Shown: piece after piece, positions 52,924-62,164 of the stretch
Position numbering within the stretch: position 1 is the stretch's first letter
Layout: every line of letters begins with the position of its first letter
Origin: UKL13-3 sp044353855
GTDB taxonomy: Bacteria; Bacteroidota; Bacteroidia; UKL13-3
Direction: 5' to 3'
NCBI GenBank assembly: GCA_044353855.1
Contig: JBILBF010000002.1
Coordinates: forward strand, 1 to 64,000
DNA: 64,000 bases
The notes under the pieces: model-generated
What the model was told of the DNA's origin: nothing
The model's input: only the letters and a program-made list of their open reading frames with translations
The model's database searches: none
Made by a program: the position numbers and the translations under genes

Positions 52924-54231
52924 TTAGTCTATTCGGGTTATATCTGCACCAATGGCTCTTAAGCGTTCGTCAATAAATTGGTATCCCCTGTCTATTTGTT
53001 CAATATTGTTAATTGTACTAGTCCCATTTGCGGCAAGAGCTGCTATAAGCATAGCTACACCTGCTCTAATATCTGGAGAACTCATGGTAATACCTCTTAA
53101 ATTTGTTTCGCGGTTTGAACCAATAACCACGGCACGGTGTGGGTCACACAAAATAATTTTAGCACCCATATCAATAAGGTTATCTACAAAAAACAAACGG
53201 CTTTCAAACATCCATTGGTGAATAAGCACACTGCCTTTTGCTTGTGTTGCGGTTACCAATGCTATTGAAATTAAATCGGGTGTAAACGCTGGCCAAATAC
53301 CATCTTTAATGGTAAGAATAGAACCGTCAATTAATGAATGAATTTTATAACTGTCTTGTGCGGGCACAAAAATATCATCGCCTCTAAATTCCAACTCAAT
53401 ACCCATTTTACGGAATACAGAAGGTATTACTCCTAAATCAGGAATAGAACAATTTTTAATAGTAATTTCAGATTTAGTTGTTGCTGCCAGCCCAATAAAT
53501 GATCCAATTTCAATCATATCGGGTAGCATGCGATGCGAGCAACCACCGAGCGAATCAACCCCTTCAATGGTCAATAAATTAGAGCCAATGCCACTAATTT
53601 TTCCACCCATACTATTTATCATTTTGCAAAGCTGTTGCAAATAAGGCTCTGATGCTGCGTTGTATACTTGAGTTGTTCCATTAGCCAACGATGCTGCCAT
53701 AACAATATTTGCCGTTCCGGTAACCGATGCTTCATCCAGCATCATATAAGTACCTTTTAGATTTCGAGCATTTATTTTATAAAATCGATCGTCACGTAAA
53801 TGTTCGAATGTTGCACCCAACGCTTCGAAACCTCGCAAATGAGTGTCTACTGGTCTGCGACCAATTTTATCTCCTCCTGGTTCTGGAATATACGCAACAC
53901 CAAACCTGGCCAACATGGGCCCGATAATCATAATTGAACCTCTTAATGCAGCACCTTTCTTTTTAAAATCTTCGCTGCGCAAAAATTCAAGGTTCACATT
54001 TTTGGCTTCAAACGTATACGTATCTTCCAACACTTTATTTACAATAACACCCATATCGCCCAGTAATTCAATCAATTTCATCACATCCCTAATATTCGGA
54101 ATATTGGAAATAGTTACTTTTTCTGGCGTCAACAATACTGCCGATAATATCTGCAAGGCTTCATTTTTAGCCCCTTGAGGAACAATTTCACCCTTTAACG
54201 ATTTACCACCTTTTACTTTAAATGAAGACAT
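52924..54231 (-). CDS. murA: UDP-N-acetylglucosamine 1-carboxyvinyltransferase
   Basis: MurA transfers the enolpyruvyl group from PEP to UDP-GlcNAc, the first committed step of peptidoglycan synthesis. The 435-residue protein has AKNEALQ (K22, N23), the arginine motif PGGDKIGRRPVDTHLRGFEALGA, and a C-terminal ISSPDIRAGVAMLIAAL-like MSSPDIRAG. The active-site cysteine that fosfomycin attacks (E. coli C115) is D121 here, in PGGDKIG. Aspartate at this position is known in other fosfomycin-insensitive MurA enzymes and keeps activity. The ATG start is clear. Confidence 0.94.
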   Translation of the reverse strand: MSSFKVKGGKSLKGEIVPQGAKNEALQILSAVLLTPEKVTISNIPNIRDVMKLIELLGDMGVIVNKVLEDTYTFEAKNVNLEFLRSEDFKKKGAALRGSIMIIGPMLARFGVAYIPEPGGDKIGRRPVDTHLRGFEALGATFEHLRDDRFYKINARNLKGTYMMLDEASVTGTANIVMAASLANGTTQVYNAASEPYLQQLCKMINSMGGKISGIGSNLLTIEGVDSLGGCSHRMLPDMIEIGSFIGLAATTKSEITIKNCSIPDLGVIPSVFRKMGIELEFRGDDIFVPAQDSYKIHSLIDGSILTIKDGIWPAFTPDLISIALVTATQAKGSVLIHQWMFESRLFFVDNLIDMGAKIILCDPHRAVVIGSNRETNLRGITMSSPDIRAGVAMLIAALAANGTSTINNIEQIDRGYQFIDERLRAIGADITRID

Positions 54232-54488
54232 TTTATGTTAAAATTACAAGTTGAGAATTAAGAATTTAAGGCATTAAGAAATAAAAATTGGGCAAACATG
54301 CGAAATAAAAAATATGATGAAGCCAACCATAAACTCATAAAACCAATTACGAAATAACGCTTTGTTTGTTAAGGATGTGTTTATGCTATTTTATTGTTTT
54401 GCACGCTGTATTGTTAATTGTCTATATTCAATATCTTATAGAATCAACTTTTTATTAACTTGCCCCAGAAAAATTTGATAAACATACT

Positions 54489-55019
54489 ATGGCAGCTCGT
54501 AAACCTTTTAACCTGAATAAATGGATTGAAGAAAATCGTCATTCGTTAAAACCTCCGGTAGGCAACAAAAATTTATATCCCGAGGGTACCGATTATATTG
54601 TAATGATTGTTGCTGGTCCAAATGCCCGTAAAGATTATCACTATAATGAAACTGAAGAATTGTTTTACCAATTAGAAGGCACTATCAATGTTCGCATACA
54701 AGAAGACGGAAAAGCTGTTGATATTCCATTAGGCCCGGGTGATATGTTTTTGTGCCCAGCATATACACCTCACTCTCCTGCACGAAATGAAGGTTCGATT
54801 GGCTTAGTGATAGAACGCGTGCGAAAAGGAAAAGGATTGATGGATGGATTGCAATGGTATTGCGAAAAATGTAACCACAAATTGCACGAATACAAGTTTG
54901 AACTGATTGATATTGAAACAGATTTTTTGCCACGCTTTAAAGAATTTTATGCATCTGAAGAATTACGTACCTGCAAGAGTTGTGGGCATGTAATGGAAAC
55001 AGATCCGAGATTTATGTAA
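54489..55019 (+). CDS. 3-hydroxyanthranilate 3,4-dioxygenase
   Basis: This iron enzyme opens the ring of 3-hydroxyanthranilate in tryptophan (kynurenine) degradation. The 176-residue cupin has GPNARKDYHYNETEELFYQ with the histidine and glutamate ligands, and GDMFLCPAYTPHSP with the third ligand. The C-terminal rubredoxin-like zinc or iron site is formed by CEKC and CKSC. Length and both metal sites match the bacterial HAAO/NbaC form. The next gene encodes the following enzyme of the path. Confidence 0.92.
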   Translation: MAARKPFNLNKWIEENRHSLKPPVGNKNLYPEGTDYIVMIVAGPNARKDYHYNETEELFYQLEGTINVRIQEDGKAVDIPLGPGDMFLCPAYTPHSPARNEGSIGLVIERVRKGKGLMDGLQWYCEKCNHKLHEYKFELIDIETDFLPRFKEFYASEELRTCKSCGHVMETDPRFM

Positions 55020-55104
55020 AGAAGTTCATTGCTCATGGATTATAGTTTATAATAAAACTTTATATATTTTTTCCTTGATCTATGATCTATTAGCTATAAC
55101 CTAA

Positions 55105-56106
55105 ATGAACAAAATAGATATTCACGCTCATATTCTCCCAGAATTTATTCCTAACCTAAAAGAAAAATATGGTTATGGTGATGAATTTATTTACCTCGAC
55201 CATTATCAGTCGGGCCGAGCCAATATGATGAAAGCCGATGGCACTTTTTTTCGTGCAATTGACGATTTGTGTTGGGATCCAAAAGCCATTATCCAACATA
55301 TGGATAAGCATGATGTGCAACTGATGGCTTTATCTACAGTGCCCGTTCTTTTTTATTATTGGGCAAAACCCGAACATACACATGAATGGAGCCAATATAT
55401 CAACAATCATTTGGCACAAATTCAGCGAGACTATCCTACCCGATTTGTAGGCTTAGGGACTTTGCCAATGCAAGATCCAACTTTAGCCATTGAAGAGTTG
55501 TTAAGATGCAAATATGAACTCAATTTACCGGGGGTAGAAATTGCTACCAATATATTGGATGTAAATTTGGATGATGAACGTTTTTATCCATTTTATGAAG
55601 TTGCGGAGCGCGAAAGTATGTGTTTGTTTGTGCATCCATGGGATATGATGGGAACGGATAAAATGAAAAAGTATTGGCTACCTTGGTTAGTGGGCATGCC
55701 TGCCGAAACTTCACGAGCAATTTGTAGCATGTTGTTTGGTGGCATTTTCGATAAATTCCCGAAACTGCGTGTCATGTTTGCGCATGGTGGAGGTTGTTTT
55801 CCACATACCATTGGCCGCATAAGCCATGGTTACCATGCTCGCCCCGACTTGTGTAATATTAACCATGTGGCGGATCCTTATGAATATGTAAAAAAGTTTT
55901 ACATTGACAGTTTGGTGCATGATGAAGAAGCCTTTAAATACAATTTGAACTTATTTGGTGCCGAACGAATTGCTTTGGGTAGCGATTTTCCATTTCCTTT
56001 GGGTGATTTGGAACATGGCAAGTTTATTGAGCTAATGAAAGAGTTAACCAGCGAGCAAAAAAATCAAATATTAAGCAAAACTGCTAAAGAGTGGCTGGGT
56101 ATTTAG
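55105..56106 (+). CDS. ACMSD-type amidohydrolase (2-amino-3-carboxymuconate-6-semialdehyde decarboxylase)
   Basis: The 333-residue TIM-barrel metalloenzyme starts with KIDIHAHILPE (HxH zinc motif), has VHPWDMMG, RVMFAHGGGCFPHTIGR and a late GSDFPFPLGD aspartate. These are the zinc ligands of the amidohydrolase-2 decarboxylases, and the pattern is that of ACMSD. It follows the HAAO gene, so together they turn 3-hydroxyanthranilate into 2-aminomuconate semialdehyde. This drains the intermediate that would otherwise become quinolinate and NAD. The upstream genes (kynureninase, kynurenine monooxygenase) are not in the window. Confidence 0.9.
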   Translation: MNKIDIHAHILPEFIPNLKEKYGYGDEFIYLDHYQSGRANMMKADGTFFRAIDDLCWDPKAIIQHMDKHDVQLMALSTVPVLFYYWAKPEHTHEWSQYINNHLAQIQRDYPTRFVGLGTLPMQDPTLAIEELLRCKYELNLPGVEIATNILDVNLDDERFYPFYEVAERESMCLFVHPWDMMGTDKMKKYWLPWLVGMPAETSRAICSMLFGGIFDKFPKLRVMFAHGGGCFPHTIGRISHGYHARPDLCNINHVADPYEYVKKFYIDSLVHDEEAFKYNLNLFGAERIALGSDFPFPLGDLEHGKFIELMKELTSEQKNQILSKTAKEWLGI

Positions 56107-56120
56107 TACGTTATTACACC

Positions 56121-56160
56121 AAAAAGCCGATACAACATATTGCGTTGCATCGGCTTTTTT
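56121..56160. terminator. Bidirectional intrinsic terminator
   Basis: A 16-bp stem with one mismatch (56121-56136 with 56144-56159) has A- and T-tracts at both ends. It lies between the ACMSD gene and the convergent TPR gene and can end both transcripts. Confidence 0.85.
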
Positions 56161-56178
56161 GTATTGCGGAATCTTAAA

Positions 56179-56829
56179 TTATCCCGGAATTCTACTTAAG
56201 TATTTTTCCATTTCTTTAATCTGCTTCACTGTTTGATCTTGTTTGGGTTTGCAGGCTTTGGCTCTTCTAAAAAAATCTTTTGCTGCTTTAAACTCTCTTC
56301 TATTGAGGTAAATTTGAACCATTGCTAAATGTGCCATTGCTTCACTTTCTTTATCGGGAAATCCAGCTTTTAGGGCTTCTTTGGTGTATTTCTCTGCAGC
56401 TTTAAAGTCGCTGCGCTGCATGGCAAGCATTCCTAATTGTAATTTATTAGCCCCTTCAGTTTCGGCCATTGACGAGCCTAAAGACGCACTTTTTTTAAGA
56501 TTTACCTCAGCAGAAGTGAAATTTTGTGCAGCCATATCCATATTTGCTTGTAGCGTATAATAACTGCTGCGAATGGGTTTAATGAGTAACCTTGGAAACC
56601 ATACTGAATTGATTATTTTTTGAACAGTTTCTACATCTCCTTCTTCCATTGGCTTTTGTACCAAACGTAATGGACCAATGATAAAATGTGTGAGCAGTGC
56701 AATAAATGCTGTACTATAAAGTAAAATGGCTGTCCAAATATCGACTGTAAATTGAGCTACAACACCGAGTAAAATGGCCGCAAGTCCAAGCCAAAAACGG
56801 TATTTAATTAAAAGAGTGTAAAACTTCAT
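56179..56829 (-). CDS. Membrane-anchored TPR protein
   Basis: The 216-residue protein begins with two hydrophobic helices (YRFWLGLAAILLGVVAQFTV and IWTAILLYSTAFIALLTHFI), so it is a membrane protein. Three or so TPR-like helix pairs follow, for example SVKKAASLGSSMAETEGANKL-like LKKSASLGSSMAETEGANK, FKAAEKYTKEALKAGFP and FKAAKDFFRRAKACKP. No enzymatic motif is seen. Such proteins are common in Bacteroidota; partner unknown. The ATG start is clear. Confidence 0.75.
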   Translation of the reverse strand: MKFYTLLIKYRFWLGLAAILLGVVAQFTVDIWTAILLYSTAFIALLTHFIIGPLRLVQKPMEEGDVETVQKIINSVWFPRLLIKPIRSSYYTLQANMDMAAQNFTSAEVNLKKSASLGSSMAETEGANKLQLGMLAMQRSDFKAAEKYTKEALKAGFPDKESEAMAHLAMVQIYLNRREFKAAKDFFRRAKACKPKQDQTVKQIKEMEKYLSRIPG

Positions 56830-57024
56830 GTATTCTAATTTTAAGGCTGCGAAAGTATAACACAGTTTGGAAATTTACCTATACAATCTTTTCGGCTTTG
56901 ATAATCAAAATATTGCCAAGCCAATTTAGTCATTTTAAAGAAAAATAAGAGTCAAAATTAAATCGATATTATCTAATCTGAAATAATTAGCCATTACAAA
57001 CTGTGAACAGTGATTGTAAAACAG

Positions 57025-57032
57025 TATTTTTG
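57025..57032 (+). promoter_or_regulatory. Candidate -7 element of the ABC-F gene
   Basis: TATTTTTG matches TAnnTTTG and lies 12 bases before the ATG, so the leader would be very short. No -33 element is seen at the right distance. Confidence 0.4.
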
Positions 57033-57043
57033 CGCCTCAATTT

Positions 57044-58981
57044 ATGATTTCACTAAACAATATCACATTCGAATTTGGCGGCCGGGCTTTGTATCGCGAT
57101 GCTAACTGGCATATAAAACCTAATGAACGCATCGGGCTTATAGGAATGAACGGAACCGGAAAATCAACGCTGTTGCGCATGATACATGGTGAATACAAAC
57201 CTTCAAATGGCTCCATTTCGAGACCCAAAGATTTAACCATTGGTTTTTTTAACCAAGATCAGCTTTCATTTGAAACAGATGCAAGTATATTGCAAGTTAC
57301 CATGAGCGCCTTTCAGCGTCAGCTCGATTTAGAAGTTGAAGTTGAAAAGATTTTAAAGGTAATGGAAACTGATTATTCTGATGACGTTCTGAATAAATTA
57401 AGTGACCTGCAAACTGAATTTGATGCGTTGGATGGCTATAATATACACCATAAATGCGAAAAGGTATTGGAAGGATTGGGCTTTACTACTGCACAATTGC
57501 AACAGCCCTATAAAAAGTTTTCGGGAGGTTGGCGCATGCGCGTAATGCTAGCCAAATTGCTGTTGCAAAATCCAAAATTGTTAATGCTGGATGAACCTAC
57601 CAATCACTTAGATTTACCTACTATTGAGTGGTTGGAAAATTACTTACAATCCTATGATGGAACTGTAATAGTAGTGAGCCATGATAGAGAGTTTTTGGAT
57701 AAAATGATTACCAAAACTGTGGAAGTAGCCAACCAAAAAATAACAGAGTATGCAGGAAATTATTCCTATTACTTATCGGCTAAAGACGAACGTGCAGATT
57801 TGCAACAACGCCAATTTGACAACCAACAACAATTTATTAAACAACAAGAAGCATTTATCAACCGATTTAAAGCCAAGGCTAGTAAAGCTACTGCAGCACA
57901 ATCGCGTGTTAAACTATTAGATAAGCTCGATAGAATTGAAGCACCTGAGGACGATAACCGAGAAATAAACATCAACTTTAAGATGAGTACCCAATCGGGT
58001 AAGGTAGTAATTGAGGTGGATCAAGCTACTAAGGCCTTTCCGGATGTGCGAATTGTTACTAATGCTGTTGGGAAAATAGAAAGAGGAGATAAAATTGCAC
58101 TGATAGGTGCTAACGGTAAAGGAAAATCTACCTTGCTTAGAATGATTGCAAACGTAGAGCCTTTTGAAGGAAAAATAGAAAGAGGTCACAATGTGGTAGA
58201 AGCTTTTTATGCGCAACATCAATTAGAATCGTTGAATGTAGAAAATGAAATATTGCAAGAAATGCAACAGTATGCAGGCGAACGTACCGATACCGAATTG
58301 CGTACGTTATTAGGTTGTTTTTTGTTTACAGGTGATGAGGTTTTTAAGAAAATAAAAGTGCTTTCTGGAGGAGAAAAAGCCCGTGTCGCACTATCTCGAA
58401 CCCTTCTAGCAGAAGCAAACTTCATGCTTTTGGACGAACCAACCAATCACTTAGATATTCGTTCCATTAATATTTTGATACAAGCTATGCAGCAGTATCA
58501 AGGAACCTTTATTGTTGTTTCACACGATAGGTTTTTTGTGACAAGTGTAGCCAATAAAATATGGTGGATAGAAAATGAAGAACTGAAAGAATACCCGGGA
58601 ACATTTGCTGAATTTGAACAATGGCGAAAACGAATTGAAGACGAACAATTAAAAGCAGAAAAATTACAACCCATAAAAAAAGTTGAAAAAGCAATACCTG
58701 TTTTCAAAGAAGAAAAGCCAAAACAGCAGCCATCCAATAAGAAGAATCAAATTCAACAATTACAAAAACGAATTGGAGAATTAGAACAAACTATCCATAA
58801 CTTAAAATTGAGTTGTGCCAAAACAGAAATACAGTTTGCTGACATGGAGTTGATGAAAGACACCTTGAAAGCATTGGCACTTAATAAACAATACGAAGAA
58901 GATAAAAAACGTTTAAGCGACATGCAAAAACAATACGATCAATTTTTTCTGGAACTGATGGAGTTAGAAGAAAATGGTTAA
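57044..58981 (+). CDS. ABC-F family ATPase
   Basis: The 645-residue protein contains two ABC ATPase domains on one chain without membrane helices. The first has Walker A GMNGTGKST (residues 34-42) and signature FSGGWRMRV; the second has GANGKGKST and LSGGEKARV. Both Walker B strands end in MLDEPTNHLDL/LLDEPTNHLDI, and the arm/linker between domains is basic. A C-terminal coiled coil (residues about 570-645) follows. ABC-F proteins bind the ribosome E site and help translation or confer antibiotic protection. Which one this is cannot be told. The next gene starts nine bases after its stop. Confidence 0.92.
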   Translation: MISLNNITFEFGGRALYRDANWHIKPNERIGLIGMNGTGKSTLLRMIHGEYKPSNGSISRPKDLTIGFFNQDQLSFETDASILQVTMSAFQRQLDLEVEVEKILKVMETDYSDDVLNKLSDLQTEFDALDGYNIHHKCEKVLEGLGFTTAQLQQPYKKFSGGWRMRVMLAKLLLQNPKLLMLDEPTNHLDLPTIEWLENYLQSYDGTVIVVSHDREFLDKMITKTVEVANQKITEYAGNYSYYLSAKDERADLQQRQFDNQQQFIKQQEAFINRFKAKASKATAAQSRVKLLDKLDRIEAPEDDNREININFKMSTQSGKVVIEVDQATKAFPDVRIVTNAVGKIERGDKIALIGANGKGKSTLLRMIANVEPFEGKIERGHNVVEAFYAQHQLESLNVENEILQEMQQYAGERTDTELRTLLGCFLFTGDEVFKKIKVLSGGEKARVALSRTLLAEANFMLLDEPTNHLDIRSINILIQAMQQYQGTFIVVSHDRFFVTSVANKIWWIENEELKEYPGTFAEFEQWRKRIEDEQLKAEKLQPIKKVEKAIPVFKEEKPKQQPSNKKNQIQQLQKRIGELEQTIHNLKLSCAKTEIQFADMELMKDTLKALALNKQYEEDKKRLSDMQKQYDQFFLELMELEENG

Positions 58982-58990
58982 CTTTCACTT

Positions 58991-60253
58991 ATGATTAAAT
59001 CTATTTCTTTATTTTTCTTTATCCTATTATCGTGTTTGAAGCCTTTTGCACAAGGACTTGTGTATGATAATTACATTTATGATAACGATGTGCAATCGGT
59101 TATTTTTAGCAAAGCAGGCATTGATGATAGATACCCCATTATTAACTTACAAACAGAAGAATTATTAGAACTTGGGTTTGATATTATTGGCACCAAAAAC
59201 GAATTTTTTCAATACTCTCTCACACATTGTGATGCAAACTGGAATCCGACACCTTTATCTCAAAACGAATATATTAATGGTTTAACAATAGATAATATTG
59301 GTGATTTTCGTTTTTCAACTAATACATATGTAAAATACATACATTACAAATTGTTGTTGCCAAACGAAAATATGAAACCTCGTATTTCAGGTAATTACTT
59401 GCTTAAAGTATTTCGAAATTTTGATGAGGAAGATTTGCTGCTCACCAGAAGAATGATGGTATTATCAACAAATGTAACGATAACTGGAAAAGCCCAACCA
59501 GCAACTTTAGCTCAAAATAGGTTTACCAAACAAGAACTTCAATTTAGCATAAATTATAAAGGGTATAATATTCCCAATCCTTTTGGAGATGTAAAAGTTG
59601 TGATTACTCAAAATGGACGTTGGGATAATGCTCAAAGCGGAATGAAACCCCAATTTATAAGCGATAATGTATTGCAATACAACACATTTGATGCTACTGT
59701 TTTTTCTGGAGGTAATGAGTTTCGTTTTTTTGATTTTAGAAGCTTGCGTACTTTAAGCCCCAATGTTAGGTCTAAAACATTTGACAGTGTATACCATGTT
59801 ATACTCAATCCTGATGAATCTAGAGGTTCAAAACAGTATTTTCAATACATTGATAATAACGGACGTAGAATCTTAGGCAATAGAGAAGGAACAAATTTTA
59901 ATTTAGATGGAGACTATGCGTGGGTAAATTTTTATTTAATGAGCATAACACCTATTCAAGATGCAGAAGTATATGTACTAGGCGAATTTACTGATTGGAA
60001 ACTTTTGCCGCAATACCAAATGCGTTACAATAAAAGCAGAGGCAGATACGATTTAGAAACACAATTGAAACAAGGCAGATATGAGTATATTTATGCTATA
60101 AAAGACGGTGATGGAAAACCTGATGAAATCTTGTTTGAAGGTAGCTCGGCTAATACTGAAAACGAATATTTGATTTTAGTATACCACAAAAATATTCAAT
60201 TTAAATATGACGAACTTATTGGTGCACGTAAATTTAGCACTGTTGCGCCTTAA
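58991..60253 (+). CDS. T9SS plug protein (DUF5103)
   Basis: The 420-residue protein has a signal peptide (to about SCLKPFAQG) and matches DUF5103, the plug of the T9SS translocon SprA. Motifs: QSVIFSKAGIDDRYPIINL, TKNEFFQYSLTHCDANWNPTPL, YINGLTIDNIGDFRFSTNT, YVKYIHYKLLLPNENMKP and near residue 330 an E-set-like domain with AEVYVLGEFTDWK. By family knowledge it sits under the SprA pore in the periplasm and seals it. This links the sorting-domain proteins of the window to their export route. It is cotranscribed with the ABC-F gene. Confidence 0.85.
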   Translation: MIKSISLFFFILLSCLKPFAQGLVYDNYIYDNDVQSVIFSKAGIDDRYPIINLQTEELLELGFDIIGTKNEFFQYSLTHCDANWNPTPLSQNEYINGLTIDNIGDFRFSTNTYVKYIHYKLLLPNENMKPRISGNYLLKVFRNFDEEDLLLTRRMMVLSTNVTITGKAQPATLAQNRFTKQELQFSINYKGYNIPNPFGDVKVVITQNGRWDNAQSGMKPQFISDNVLQYNTFDATVFSGGNEFRFFDFRSLRTLSPNVRSKTFDSVYHVILNPDESRGSKQYFQYIDNNGRRILGNREGTNFNLDGDYAWVNFYLMSITPIQDAEVYVLGEFTDWKLLPQYQMRYNKSRGRYDLETQLKQGRYEYIYAIKDGDGKPDEILFEGSSANTENEYLILVYHKNIQFKYDELIGARKFSTVAP

Positions 60254-61260
60254 GGTAATTTAGCAATTGATTTCACCAAACTTGGCCCTTGGTATATAAA
60301 TCCAGTATATAGTTGAACCAATGATGCACCAGCGTTTAATTTCAATTGAGCACTATCAGTAGAGTTTATTCCGCCTACACCAATTAAAGGAATTGTACCC
60401 TTGCATTTATGGTTAATATAGTGCAATACTTGTGTTGAATGTTGGTGTAAAATTTGTCCGCTAAGCCCACCAGCACCTATTGCATTTACTTTAGAAATAT
60501 CTGTTAATAAATGCTCTCGGCTAATGGTTGTATTGGTTGCAACAATACCCTCTATCCCACTTTCTTTTACAATATCAACTACATCATCCAATTGTGAATT
60601 GGTTAAATCGGGTGCAATTTTTAATAAAATAGGCTTGTTAACTGATTTAGCATTTCGTTTATGAACCAAAGAAGATAAAATTTTCATTAACGGTTCTTTG
60701 TCTTGTAAAGCTCTTAAACCAGGTGTGTTTGGGGAACTCACATTAACAACAAAATAATCAACAACATCGTATAGTTTTTCAAAACAAATTTCATAATCAA
60801 GTTGAGCTTCTTCATTGGGTGTTATTTTGTTTTTACCAATATTCCCGCCTATTACTATACCCTTTGGTCTGTTTTTAAGCCGTTCAACTATTGCATCAGC
60901 ACCATCATTGTTAAATCCCATTCTATTTATAATAGATTCATCTTTTAATAACCTAAACAACCGAGGTTTATCATTGCCTTTTTGGGCAAGTGGAGTGACC
61001 GTTCCAATTTCAACACTTCCAAATCCCATTGTTTTAAACTCTTCAAGGTATTTGGCGTTTTTATCAAAACCGGCTGCTAATCCTACCCTATTAGGGAAAG
61101 TTATTCCTAAAAATTGTACAGGGTTATTTACAAAAAATAACGTTCGAATAAACCGTTTTGCAAAAGGTATATACAAAATATACTTAAAGGTATTGAGGGT
61201 AAAATAATGAGCCGTTTCTGCAGGCATTAAAAACAACAATCTGACAATGAGCTTATACAC
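60250..61260 (-). CDS. pyrD: Dihydroorotate dehydrogenase, quinone-dependent (class 2)
   Basis: This membrane-associated FMN enzyme oxidises dihydroorotate to orotate in pyrimidine synthesis, passing electrons to quinone. The 336-residue protein has the short N-terminal helix typical of class 2, then FPNRVGLAAGFDKNAKYL, NRMGFNNDGADAI, the FMN-binding GGNIGKNK, the catalytic serine region NVSSPNTPGLR and a C-terminal GVGGINSTDSAQLKLNAGASLVQLY. The start is GTG. Its stop shares a TTAA with the stop of the convergent DUF5103 gene. Confidence 0.94.
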   Translation of the reverse strand: MYKLIVRLLFLMPAETAHYFTLNTFKYILYIPFAKRFIRTLFFVNNPVQFLGITFPNRVGLAAGFDKNAKYLEEFKTMGFGSVEIGTVTPLAQKGNDKPRLFRLLKDESIINRMGFNNDGADAIVERLKNRPKGIVIGGNIGKNKITPNEEAQLDYEICFEKLYDVVDYFVVNVSSPNTPGLRALQDKEPLMKILSSLVHKRNAKSVNKPILLKIAPDLTNSQLDDVVDIVKESGIEGIVATNTTISREHLLTDISKVNAIGAGGLSGQILHQHSTQVLHYINHKCKGTIPLIGVGGINSTDSAQLKLNAGASLVQLYTGFIYQGPSLVKSIAKLP

Positions 61261-61434
61261 TTTTTATACAGTTAAATAGTTAGCGTCAAAAATGAGATAA
61301 TTACAACAAAATATAAAACAAACTTTTAAATCATTTATTCGTTTGTAAAATAAAGCAACTACAAAAGGGCTGTTTAGATAGATTTTAAATAACAATTGTG
61401 GATTTGTTAGAATAGGATACTATTGGGCTATTCA

Positions 61435-61442
61435 TAAATTTG
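61435..61442 (+). promoter_or_regulatory. Candidate -7 element of the sdh operon
   Basis: TAAATTTG matches TAnnTTTG and lies 26 bases before the sdhC ATG. No -33 TTTG is seen at the usual spacing. Confidence 0.45.
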
Positions 61443-61468
61443 CGCACGCAAAAAAACATAAAATTACT

Positions 61469-62140
61469 ATGAGTTGGATAAACAAACTGTTTAGTTCGTC
61501 AATAGGTCAAAAGTTGATCATGGGCCTTACCGGATTATTTCTTATTACTTTTTTATTGGTACACTGTAGTATCAATGCTCTCATTTTTTTGAATGATGGC
61601 GGACATGCTTTTAATGAAGGTGCTGAATTTATGGGAACAAACCCTTTAATACGTACAATGGAAATTGTATTATTTATAGGTTTGTTGTTACACATCATAA
61701 AAGGATTTAGTCTATGGAGCCAAAACAACCAAGCACGTCCAATTAAATATGCAATGCAGGATGGAAAAGCTAATAGTAAATGGTATTCACGGTCAATGGG
61801 CTTATTGGGAACCTTATTGCTTATGTTTTTAATTATTCACTTAAAACATTTTTGGGTAGTTAGCAGGTTAACAGATGAAATTACTAGCGGTAAAGAAACA
61901 TTGTATGGTGAAATGAAAGAAGTATTTCAAAGTCCAGTCATTGTGCTTTTGTATGCATTAGCAATGGTTTCATTATCCTATCATTTATTGCACGGCTTTC
62001 AATCAGCTTTTCAAACATTAGGCATAAACCATAAAAAATACACTCCAATTATAAAATCAGTTGGCGTTGTTTTTGCCATTCTGATTCCTTTTACTTTTGC
62101 ATTGATGCCTATTTTGATGCATTTTAATATTATTAAATAA
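61469..62140 (+). CDS. sdhC: Succinate dehydrogenase cytochrome b subunit
   Basis: The 223-residue protein has five hydrophobic helices and the haem-binding histidines of the class B cytochrome b558 form: LVHCSINAL (near residue 31), LLHIIKGFSLW, LLMFLIIHLKHFWVV and SYHLLHGFQSAFQTL. It anchors succinate dehydrogenase/fumarate reductase in the inner membrane and carries electrons to quinone. It is directly followed by sdhA; sdhB is expected beyond the window. Confidence 0.92.
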   Translation: MSWINKLFSSSIGQKLIMGLTGLFLITFLLVHCSINALIFLNDGGHAFNEGAEFMGTNPLIRTMEIVLFIGLLLHIIKGFSLWSQNNQARPIKYAMQDGKANSKWYSRSMGLLGTLLLMFLIIHLKHFWVVSRLTDEITSGKETLYGEMKEVFQSPVIVLLYALAMVSLSYHLLHGFQSAFQTLGINHKKYTPIIKSVGVVFAILIPFTFALMPILMHFNIIK

Positions 62141-62164
62141 CGATAACAGTTAACTATTACAGAT

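Noticed and set aside
60815..61207. Open frame of 130 codons on the plus strand
   Set aside because: Antisense to pyrD, with no recognisable features.
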